Shown one piece after another: positions 1 to 5,420 of a stretch of 7,860 nucleotides of DNA (position 1 is the first letter of the stretch; each line of letters opens with the position of its first letter). Source of the stretch: an uncultured Bacilli bacterium (lineage in GTDB: Bacteria > Bacillota_I > Bacilli_A > RF39 > UBA660); contig CANPWS010000058.1 in the NCBI GenBank assembly GCA_947584955.1, forward strand, positions 1 to 7,860, read 5' to 3'. A program made the position numbers and the translations under genes. The notes beneath the pieces were generated by a model. The model searched no databases. It had not been told where the DNA came from and saw only the letters and a program-made list of their open reading frames with translations.

Positions 1-6
1 TTTCAT
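1..6 (-). CDS. start of an unidentified gene, cut by the left window edge
   Basis: An ATG at 6-4 followed by AAA is preceded by a purine-rich stretch (AAGGGAAGAGG, about 28-18) that resembles a ribosome binding site. Its spacing to the ATG is 11 nt, slightly long. Only two codons (Met-Lys) are visible, so nothing can be said of the product. It lies directly downstream of the leader ORF, G tract and terminator at 33-175 and would be the gene they control. The next upstream gene, rfbB, is separated from it by its own terminator, so this is a distinct transcription unit. A start further to the left is possible. Confidence 0.4.
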
Positions 7-32
7 ATAACTTTATACCTCTTCCCTTACAC

Positions 33-90
33 AAAAAAAGCTATAGAAAAGAATATCTACATATATAGATATTTTCTCTATAGCTATTTT
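33..90 (-). terminator. strong intrinsic hairpin terminator / attenuator between leader ORF and downstream gene
   Basis: The left arm (40-59) and right arm (66-84) form an about 19-bp stem, with one mismatch (48/76), one bulged base and a 6-nt loop (60-65). On the minus strand the stem is followed by a run of seven T (the complement of A33-A39), as in a Rho-independent terminator. On the plus strand it is followed by TATTTTT, so it may act in both directions. It lies between a promoter at 213-241 and a ribosome site plus ATG at 28-4. For the minus-strand transcript it is therefore an attenuator inside the 5' leader rather than an end-of-operon terminator. Confidence 0.8.
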
Positions 91-115
91 TCTTATATTT
101 TTAGATAGATTTAAT

Positions 116-175
116 CTAAACTGCCCCCCCCCCATTACGTACAAATGTATGCATATTTTTTATTATATTATTCAT
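116..175 (-). CDS. 19-codon leader ORF carrying a G10 tract
   Basis: The ORF starts at ATG 175-173, has a well-placed ribosome site (AAGAAGGTG at 191-183, 7-nt spacer) and follows a good promoter. The predicted peptide is MNNIIKNMHTFVRNGGGAV, ending on TAG at 118-116. Three Gly codons come from a run of ten G (plus-strand C124-C133), striking in so AT-rich a sequence. Removing one G, or adding two, changes the frame after the Gly residues. The ORF then has no stop through the hairpin at 40-84 and ends on TAA at 15-13, giving 53 codons for the 9-G form. Removing two G or adding one gives a stop near 110. I know no family for the peptide. Its role is inferred to be cis-regulatory. Confidence 0.55.
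   Translation of the reverse strand: MNNIIKNMHTFVRNGGGAV
124..133 (-). repeat. G10 homopolymer tract (C10 on plus strand), candidate slippage site
   Basis: Ten consecutive C on the plus strand read as ten G in the leader transcript. It is the only long G or C homopolymer in the window. Tracts of this length are known contingency loci in several bacteria, because polymerase slippage changes their length at high frequency. Here the tract is inside a translated leader ORF, so its length sets the reading frame before the terminator hairpin. It is also a place where sequencing or assembly can miscount bases. Confidence 0.85.
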
Positions 176-182
176 AAGAGGG

Positions 183-191
183 CACCTTCTT
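183..191 (-). promoter_or_regulatory. ribosome binding site of the leader ORF
   Basis: AAGAAGGTG matches the AAGGAGGTG consensus with one change and sits 7 nt before ATG 175. It is the main reason to believe that the short ORF is translated. Confidence 0.65.
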
Positions 192-212
192 TCTACTTTT
201 ATTTATGTACTA

Positions 213-241
213 ATTTTAGCACACAACCATTCATTATTCAA
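213..241 (-). promoter_or_regulatory. sigma-A type promoter of the leader/attenuator unit, extended -10
   Basis: A -35 element TTGAAT (241-236) is followed by a 17-bp spacer and the -10 TAAAAT (218-213), with TG one base upstream (TGCTAAAAT). Transcription would begin near 206 and read leftwards through the leader ORF. A near-perfect inverted repeat, GTACTAATTTTAGCAC on the plus strand (207-222), covers the -10 and could be a repressor operator. Confidence 0.65.
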
Positions 242-286
242 GAATTATTTAAAAATTTAGTTACAAAAGTAAAGTTTCTCTGTAAG

Positions 287-322
287 AAAAAAATTGATAT
301 TTAATTTTATATCAACTTTTTT
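287..322 (-). terminator. terminator of the rfb operon
   Basis: A 7-bp stem, TTGATAT (294-300) with ATATCAA (309-315), and an 8-nt loop are flanked by A287-A293 and T317-T322. On the minus strand the hairpin is followed by a run of seven T, 25 nt after the rfbB stop codon. The stem is AT-rich and can extend through the A/T flanks. It may act in both directions. Confidence 0.75.
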
Positions 323-346
323 AAAGATCACATATAAATAATTTAT

Positions 347-1351
347 TTAATCTTTATATGCATTTTTGTATTCGCCACTTTTAATATCTTCAATCCAATT
401 TTCATTTTCTAAATACCAGTTTACTGTATCTTTAATTCCATCTTCAAAATTATAAGTTAAATGCCAATCTAATTCTTTTTCACTTTTTGCAGAATTAATT
501 GCATATCTTAAATCATGTCCTGGTCTATCTGTAACAAACGTAATTAAATCTTCACTTTTTCCAAGTTGCTTAAGTATAGTTTTTACAACTTCAAGATTAG
601 TTCTTTCTGAATGTCCACCTAAATTATATACTTCTCCATTTTTTCCTTTTTTAATTATTAAATCTACTCCTACGTTATGATCGTGAACATGAATCCAATC
701 TCTTACGTTTTCTCCTTTACCATAAACAGGTATTTTTTCATTATTTAAAGCTTTACTAATAACTACTGGTATTAACTTCTCAGGAAATTGATATGGTCCG
801 TAATTATTAGAACATCTTGATATTGTTACTGGAACATTAAAAGTCCTTGCATAAGCTAATACTAACAAATCTGCCCCTGCTTTTGATGCTGAATATGGAC
901 TTGATGCTTTAATTGGAGTACTTTCTTCAAATAAAAGATCAGGTCTATCTAATGGTAAATCACCATATACTTCATCAGTAGATACTTGATGATATCTTTT
1001 AATTCCATATTTACGACAAGCATCTAATAATGTTTGTACTCCTAGAATATTTGTTTTCAAAAATATTTCTGGATTTTTAATTGAATTATCTACATGTGAT
1101 TCAGCAGCAAAATTAATTACATAATCAAATTTTTCTTCTTCAAATAATTTTTCAACTAATTCTTTATCAGTAATATTCCCATGTACAAATTTAAAATTTT
1201 TCTTTTCTTCTAAAGATTTTATATTATTATAATTTCCTGCATATGTAAGTGCATCTAAACATACAAAATAATCATCTTTATATTTATCTGTCATATAATG
1301 CAAAAAATTACTTCCTATAAAACCTGCTCCCCCTGTTACTAAATACTTCAT
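347..1351 (-). CDS. rfbB: dTDP-glucose 4,6-dehydratase
   Basis: This enzyme (RmlB) converts dTDP-D-glucose to dTDP-4-keto-6-deoxy-D-glucose using bound NAD+, the second step of dTDP-L-rhamnose synthesis in the cytoplasm. The 334-residue protein is of normal length for this extended short-chain dehydrogenase family. It shows the N-terminal nucleotide-binding motif GGAGFIG (residues 7-13), the catalytic Thr-Asp-Glu set in STDEVYG (T125, D126, E127) and the YxxxK pair Y153/K157. The start ATG directly follows the rfbD stop (TAAATG) and has an AAAGGAAG ribosome site inside the end of rfbD, so translation is probably coupled. It is the last gene of the operon, with a terminator just downstream. 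Placing this gene last (order A-C-D-B) differs from the classic enteric B-D-A-C order. All key residues are present and the gene looks functional. Confidence 0.96.
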   Translation of the reverse strand: MKYLVTGGAGFIGSNFLHYMTDKYKDDYFVCLDALTYAGNYNNIKSLEEKKNFKFVHGNITDKELVEKLFEEEKFDYVINFAAESHVDNSIKNPEIFLKTNILGVQTLLDACRKYGIKRYHQVSTDEVYGDLPLDRPDLLFEESTPIKASSPYSASKAGADLLVLAYARTFNVPVTISRCSNNYGPYQFPEKLIPVVISKALNNEKIPVYGKGENVRDWIHVHDHNVGVDLIIKKGKNGEVYNLGGHSERTNLEVVKTILKQLGKSEDLITFVTDRPGHDLRYAINSAKSEKELDWHLTYNFEDGIKDTVNWYLENENWIEDIKSGEYKNAYKD

Positions 1352-2203
1352 TTAATCTTCCTTTCTTAATATTTTAGAATATCTTTTTGTAGCATCTTGC
1401 CAACTAGGCATTCTTTCTAAATTTTCTTTTTCTAATTTATCTTTACTAAGTTTTGAATTTAAAGGCCTTTTAGCAGTTTGTTTATAATCTTTAGTTAAAA
1501 TAGGATTTACTTTTATATTAATATTATTTACTTCAAAAATATATTTTGCAAATTCATACCATGAACAATATCCTTCATTTGTTGCATTGAACGTTCCTGT
1601 CTTTTCTTTTTCTACCATTTCAACAAGTAAATGTGATAAATCTTTAGTATATGTTGGACTTCCTACTTGATCACTTACGACATTTAATTCATCTTTTGTC
1701 TCTGATAGCTTTAACATTGTTTTAATAAAATTTTTACCATTAATACCAAATACCCAAGATATTCTAACTATTAAATGGTTTGCTAATTTTCTTACTTCTT
1801 CTTCACCTAAATATTTAGTATATCCATAATAATTTATTGGATTAACTTTATCATCTTCTTTATAAATTCCATCTTTACTTCCATCAAAGACATAGTCAGT
1901 ACTAATATATACAACTTTAGCTTTTACTTCTTTAGATGCTTCGGCTATATTTTTAGTTCCATTAACGTTTACATTATAACATATTTCTTTTTCTTCCTCA
2001 GCCTTGTCTACAGCAGTATAAGCAGCACAATGAAATATTACATCTGGTTTAAACTCCTTTATTTTTTCAAATACTTTTTCTCTATCAGTAATATCTAATT
2101 CTTCTTTTGTTGGTGCATATATTTCTACATTTTTGTCATTAAGTTCTTCTTTTAAATCATAACCTAATTGACCTCCAACTCCTGTTATTAATACTTTTTT
2201 CAA
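1352..2203 (-). CDS. rfbD: dTDP-4-dehydrorhamnose reductase
   Basis: This enzyme (RmlD) makes the last step of the pathway, reducing dTDP-4-keto-L-rhamnose to dTDP-L-rhamnose with NAD(P)H. The 283-residue protein has the Rossmann motif GVGGQLG (8-14), the family motif STDYVFDG (101-108) and the catalytic YxxxK pair Y126/K130. A PSWQDA stretch near the C-terminus is also typical. The start codon is TTG at 2203-2201. It overlaps the rfbC stop as TTGA and is supported by an AAGGGTGA ribosome site about 7 nt upstream, inside rfbC. The 4-bp overlap points to translational coupling with rfbC. No ATG lies near this position, and a later start would cut the Rossmann strand. Confidence 0.95.
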   Translation of the reverse strand: MKKVLITGVGGQLGYDLKEELNDKNVEIYAPTKEELDITDREKVFEKIKEFKPDVIFHCAAYTAVDKAEEEKEICYNVNVNGTKNIAEASKEVKAKVVYISTDYVFDGSKDGIYKEDDKVNPINYYGYTKYLGEEEVRKLANHLIVRISWVFGINGKNFIKTMLKLSETKDELNVVSDQVGSPTYTKDLSHLLVEMVEKEKTGTFNATNEGYCSWYEFAKYIFEVNNINIKVNPILTKDYKQTAKRPLNSKLSKDKLEKENLERMPSWQDATKRYSKILRKED

Positions 2204-2757
2204 AAAATGTCACCCTTATCTTTAATTAATTCTTTTAATTTTGGATGATTTTTATCTTTTTCTGATAAAATTGGATTTTCTAAAGGCCATATAACTCCTA
2301 TATCAGGATCATTATAAAGTACACCACCATCTGACTGTTTATTATAGAAATTATCACACTTGTATGCAAATTTTACATTGTCAGTTAAAGTTTGAAAACC
2401 ATGTAAAAATCCTCTTGGTACTAATAACTGTCTTCCATTTTCTTCGGATAATTCAACACCAATCCATTTACCATAGGTAGGGCTATCTTTTCTAATATCT
2501 ACAACTACATCATATACTGCCCCTTGGGTACACCTTACTAGTTTTGCTTGTGTATATGGTGGATATTGAAAATGTAATCCTCTTAGTACTCCTTTTTCTT
2601 TACTAAATGATTCATTATCTTGTACAAAATCATATTCTAAATCTAATTTTTTTAATGTTTCTTTATTATATGTTTCTGAAAACCAACCACGATTATCTCC
2701 AAATCTATCTGGTTCAATTATGTAACAATCTTTTAATTCTGTTTCTATTTTTTTCAT
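2200..2757 (-). CDS. rfbC: dTDP-4-dehydrorhamnose 3,5-epimerase
   Basis: RmlC epimerises dTDP-4-keto-6-deoxyglucose at C3 and C5 to give dTDP-4-keto-L-rhamnose, the third step of the pathway. The 185-residue protein has the usual length of this cupin-fold family. The diagnostic LRGLHFQ contains the catalytic His62. Lys72 in QAKLVR, the VPRGFLHGF segment (His119) and Tyr132 in the FAYKC strand also match the active-site pattern. It starts 9 nt after the rfbA stop with only a weak purine-rich ribosome site (AAGGAAAATAAGAAG). It ends on TGA, overlapping the rfbD TTG start by 4 bp. Use of TGA as a stop here agrees with the standard code. Confidence 0.95.
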   Translation of the reverse strand: MKKIETELKDCYIIEPDRFGDNRGWFSETYNKETLKKLDLEYDFVQDNESFSKEKGVLRGLHFQYPPYTQAKLVRCTQGAVYDVVVDIRKDSPTYGKWIGVELSEENGRQLLVPRGFLHGFQTLTDNVKFAYKCDNFYNKQSDGGVLYNDPDIGVIWPLENPILSEKDKNHPKLKELIKDKGDIF

Positions 2758-2766
2758 TTTTACTTC

Positions 2767-3678
2767 TTATTTTCCTTTCGATGCTATTCTTACAGGATCT
2801 TTATCAATATCTTCTTTTGCTAAATCTAACAAATATTTCCCATAAGAATTTTTCTTTAAATTTTCTCCCTCGTTTTTTAATTCTTTTTTAGTTATCCAGC
2901 CATTTAGATAGGCTATTTCTTCAATACATCCAATCATTTTTCCATTACTTTGTACAGCTTTTACAAAATCTGATGCCTCATTTAAGCTATCAAATGTTCC
3001 TGTATCAAGCCAAGAATATCCTCTTCCTAATGTTTCTACATTAAGATTTTCTTCTTTTAAATATATTTTATTTATATCAGTAATTTCTAATTCTCCACGT
3101 GCTGACGGTTTAAGTTTTTTAGCATATTCTATTACTTTATTATTGTAAAAATATAATCCTGTCGCTGCGTAATTAGATTTTGGATGTGATGGTTTTTCTT
3201 CAATTGATATTGCTTTACCATTTTTATCAAATTCAACAACACCAAATCTTTCTGGATCTTTTACATGATAGCCAAATATTGTTGCTTTATTTTCTTTTAA
3301 ATTCTTTTTGGCATTTTCTAATTTTGTTTTTAAACCATCACCATAAAATATATTGTCTCCTAAAATCATGGCTACATTATCTTTTCCAATAAATTCTTCA
3401 CCTATTGTAAACGCTTGAGCAAGTCCTAATGGTTTTTCTTGCACTGCATATTCTAAATGAATACCCAAGTTTTCACCATTTCCTAAAAGATGTTCAAATT
3501 TTGGTAAATCTTCTTTAGTAGAAATAATTAAAATTTCTTTAATCTCTGCTAACATCAAAACTGAAAGTGGATAATAAATCATTGGTTTATCATATATTGG
3601 TAATAATTGTTTACTTACTTCTTTTGTAATTGGATATAACCTAGTTCCAGATCCACCAGCTAGAATAATACCTTTCAT
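2767..3678 (-). CDS. rfbA: glucose-1-phosphate thymidylyltransferase
   Basis: RmlA joins glucose-1-phosphate and dTTP to dTDP-glucose and pyrophosphate. It is the first step of the rhamnose pathway and the usual point of feedback inhibition by dTDP-rhamnose. The 303-residue protein carries the nucleotidyltransferase signature GGSGTR (8-13) with K23, the [10 protein letters not shown] loop (Q80 onward), the metal-site LGDN (D108), EEKP (160-163), GELEITDIN (195-203) and the WLDTGT segment (W223, D225). It is first in the operon. No ribosome site precedes its ATG: the sequence just upstream is an A7 run and the TAA of a 13-codon leader ORF ending 4 nt before the start. Translation therefore probably depends on ribosomes arriving from that ORF. 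Its own promoter lies at 3742-3770. Confidence 0.96.
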   Translation of the reverse strand: MKGIILAGGSGTRLYPITKEVSKQLLPIYDKPMIYYPLSVLMLAEIKEILIISTKEDLPKFEHLLGNGENLGIHLEYAVQEKPLGLAQAFTIGEEFIGKDNVAMILGDNIFYGDGLKTKLENAKKNLKENKATIFGYHVKDPERFGVVEFDKNGKAISIEEKPSHPKSNYAATGLYFYNNKVIEYAKKLKPSARGELEITDINKIYLKEENLNVETLGRGYSWLDTGTFDSLNEASDFVKAVQSNGKMIGCIEEIAYLNGWITKKELKNEGENLKKNSYGKYLLDLAKEDIDKDPVRIASKGK

Positions 3679-3682
3679 ATAC

Positions 3683-3724
3683 TTATTTTTTTGATAAAGT
3701 CAAATATTTTTTATATTTCTTCAT
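3683..3724 (-). CDS. 13-codon leader ORF before rfbA, probably translationally coupled
   Basis: ATG at 3724-3722 begins [13 protein letters not shown] and ends on TAA at 3685-3683, 4 nt before the rfbA ATG. An ATG three bases further upstream (3727) is also possible. A perfect AAGGAGG lies at 3735-3729, 4 nt before ATG 3724, and no such site precedes rfbA. The predicted transcription start is at about 3735, so the ribosome site would lie at the very 5' end of the mRNA. The last codons sit on a run of seven A (3692-3686). Loss of one A, or a +1 slip, would fuse the leader in frame to rfbA. I recognise no family; a role in delivering ribosomes to rfbA is inferred. Confidence 0.5.
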   Translation of the reverse strand: MKKYKKYLTLSKK

Positions 3725-3728
3725 CATT

Positions 3729-3735
3729 CCTCCTT
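3729..3735 (-). promoter_or_regulatory. AAGGAGG ribosome binding site at the 5' end of the rfb mRNA
   Basis: This is a perfect match to the anti-Shine-Dalgarno core. It is 50 nt from the rfbA ATG, too far to serve it directly, but fits the leader ORF at 3724. By its distance from the -10 box it would begin at about +1 of the transcript. Confidence 0.6.
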
Positions 3736-3741
3736 ATTTAG

Positions 3742-3770
3742 ATTATAACATATTAAAATTTCTTTAGCAA
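3742..3770 (-). promoter_or_regulatory. promoter of the rfb (dTDP-rhamnose) operon, extended -10
   Basis: A -35 element TTGCTA (3770-3765), a 17-bp spacer and a perfect -10 TATAAT (3747-3742) with the upstream TG (TGTTATAAT) make a strong vegetative promoter. It lies just after the end of the NAGPA-domain gene. I see no clear terminator between that gene and this promoter, so some read-through from the gpmI unit is possible. Confidence 0.75.
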
Positions 3771-3790
3771 ATTTATTAACTAATAGTAAA

Positions 3791-4834
3791 TTATTCAACT
3801 ACTACAAATCCATTAGAAATTGGTCTTGTTTGTTCTTGATTATACCAATCTAATGGTTTATTTAAAATTTTACCATTTTCTACTAAGACGCTAGAATTTC
3901 CTCCATCTAAGTTAGCGGCATTTATCGCTCCATATCTTTGCATTATATTTATTAAATCATCCATATCTGCACCTAATGATGTTATTCTTCTTCCATCTAT
4001 TACTAAAAATAATACTATTCCATCTTGTCTTTGTCCAATTGCACTTCTAGGATGAGTTCCATAACCACCATTTCCTACAACAGAACTTGCTTCTCCATTT
4101 ACAATCAAAAATGGTCCAAATTCTACAGCATCTCTTATTCCTTTATTTATAGCTTCTTCCGCAGAAATTTTTCCTAAAAATAATTTATTATCTTCTGTAA
4201 AGCCAATAATACCATTACCACTAGAATAACGATTTATTATTTGATTATTAGATATTACTATTCCTATTGGTACTCCTCCATTACCAGTACCAGATGCATT
4301 ATCTAAAAAACCTCCTCCATTTATAGCTAAAACTGCTCCTGCTTTATTAGCCATATCTACTAAGTATTCTCCTGCTCCTATATTACTTGATGTTACTACT
4401 TTTATTTTTGAAGGATCATATATAGCAGCTAAATAACCTTCAAAACCATTTTCTTTAATATTTATTATTTTATATAAAGCATCTTCTTCCCTATCTAATA
4501 TTTGCTTTTCATATTCATTTTTATATATAACATTGTTAGTTGTATCAGTATTAATTTCTATTAAACTTGTATCTACTTCTTTATCTGGCTCAATTATTCT
4601 ATTTTGTAAAAGTACTTTATTAATAGTATCATCACTATAAAACCAAGTAGCTAAATATTGATGATTCATTGTAGTCATAGCAGTAGTTATTAACCATGTT
4701 CTAAAGCCATCATATGGTCCATACATTAAAAATAAACCACTACCAAATGAAAGAGAAAAAAATGCTATTAATATTATTAATACTTTTTTCTTAGTACTTA
4801 GTTTTTTATGTTGTTTATTTTTTACTTTATTCAT
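3791..4834 (-). CDS. membrane-anchored phosphodiester glycosidase family (NAGPA domain) protein
   Basis: The C-terminal part resembles the NAGPA (phosphodiester glycosidase, PF09992) domain: NGGGF (172-176), FGPFLIVNG (239-247), HPRSAIG (261-267) and NLDGGNSS (308-315). The family is named after the mammalian enzyme that removes GlcNAc from a phosphodiester. Bacterial members are often annotated as exopolysaccharide biosynthesis proteins, and the exact substrate here is unknown. The N-terminus is Lys-rich, followed by one membrane segment (about 18-37) and a conserved-looking MYGPYDGFR...TTAMTTMNHQYLATWFY linker, so the domain should lie outside the membrane. I chose ATG 4834 (347 residues) because AAAAGG lies 9 nt upstream. 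An ATG at 4843 would overlap that site. The start overlaps the stop of the preceding gene (ATGAATAA), suggesting coupling. Its position beside the rhamnose operon supports a surface-glycan role by inference. Confidence 0.85.
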   Translation of the reverse strand: MNKVKNKQHKKLSTKKKVLIILIAFFSLSFGSGLFLMYGPYDGFRTWLITTAMTTMNHQYLATWFYSDDTINKVLLQNRIIEPDKEVDTSLIEINTDTTNNVIYKNEYEKQILDREEDALYKIINIKENGFEGYLAAIYDPSKIKVVTSSNIGAGEYLVDMANKAGAVLAINGGGFLDNASGTGNGGVPIGIVISNNQIINRYSSGNGIIGFTEDNKLFLGKISAEEAINKGIRDAVEFGPFLIVNGEASSVVGNGGYGTHPRSAIGQRQDGIVLFLVIDGRRITSLGADMDDLINIMQRYGAINAANLDGGNSSVLVENGKILNKPLDWYNQEQTRPISNGFVVVE

Positions 4835-5396
4835 TACTATCATCCTTTTCTAAGTAAATTCCATCTTCATCATAATCTATATAATTAAGTACTGTTGATG
4901 ATTTAAATAAATCTAAGTTTTCTCCTCTTTCTTTATTGTATCCATCTAATTTTTTATTATAATTGTTAATATCATTTAAAAATACATTTACCATTGTTTC
5001 ATAATCTTTTTTATATGAATTACATTTATTTTGAATAATTTCTTTAGTATAATTTATCTTGCATTTTTTATCTAATTCTTTAATTATATCTGTAATTTCT
5101 AATATTTCATCATCATATTTTTTAAAACTTTCTATTTGATTTTCATAATCTTCTTTTACTGTTTCATAATAAAAATCATTTATAAATAAACTTATTTCTT
5201 TTCTTATTTGATTATATTCTTCGGCTTCTTTTTTTAAATTATCATAATAACTATTTATTAAAACTTCATTATTTTCCATTTCTTTTTTATCTTCATTTAA
5301 TTTTTTTATAAAAATAATTATTAAGGCTAATAATACTATTAATATTACAATTACTCCCCATATTATTAAGATATTTTTTTTACTTACTTTCTTCAT
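4827..5396 (-). CDS. single-pass membrane protein with coiled-coil-like, charged ectodomain, unknown function
   Basis: I do not recognise this 189-residue protein. It begins with a short Lys-rich stretch and one very hydrophobic segment (about 9-30), followed by a Glu/Lys/Tyr/Asn-rich region to residue 160 that is probably helical and coiled-coil. It ends in an acidic tail (YDEDG, EKDDSNE). By the positive-inside rule the N-terminus should be in the cytoplasm and the rest outside. Two cysteines after the membrane segment (C112, C125) could form a disulfide. It starts 24 nt after the gpmI stop with a GGAAG site 4 nt before the ATG, and its end overlaps the start of the NAGPA-domain gene. The two membrane proteins are therefore likely made together and may interact, which is inference. 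Confidence 0.75.
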   Translation of the reverse strand: MKKVSKKNILIIWGVIVILIVLLALIIIFIKKLNEDKKEMENNEVLINSYYDNLKKEAEEYNQIRKEISLFINDFYYETVKEDYENQIESFKKYDDEILEITDIIKELDKKCKINYTKEIIQNKCNSYKKDYETMVNVFLNDINNYNKKLDGYNKERGENLDLFKSSTVLNYIDYDEDGIYLEKDDSNE

Positions 5397-5420
5397 TTTA
5401 CTTCCACTTCCTATTTCTTT

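Noticed and set aside
101..119. Small inverted repeat TTAGAT / ATCTAA between the G tract and the terminator
   Set aside because: A 6-bp AT-rich stem is expected by chance here and has no T run of its own. It could be a pause site, but nothing in the sequence shows this.
13..135. A 40-codon minus-strand ORF from ATG 135, which includes the first G of the tract and is open through the terminator hairpin in the present sequence
   Set aside because: It has no ribosome site and lies over a clear terminator. It is simply the frame that the leader ORF would enter with 9 or 12 G. I kept it only as part of the switch argument.
2200..2760. Mycoplasma-type genetic code (TGA as Trp), considered because of the very low GC
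   Set aside because: All Trp codons I checked are TGG, and TGA ends rfbC exactly at the rfbD start, so the standard bacterial code applies.
2607..2891. Plus-strand open frame opposite rfbC/rfbA
   Set aside because: It is antisense to two well-supported enzyme genes, has no ribosome site or family motif, and shows the Leu/Phe/Ile-rich composition expected of the reverse of Lys/Glu-rich AT-rich genes.
3180..3392. Plus-strand open frame opposite rfbA
   Set aside because: It is a shadow of rfbA, with low-complexity Leu/His/Phe-rich translation and no recognisable start signals.
3673..3703. TTGACT (3703-3698) as a second -35 box just before rfbA
   Set aside because: The hexamer at 17-bp spacing falls on the rfbA start codon and reads ATATGA, a poor -10. 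The promoter at 3742-3770 is far better.
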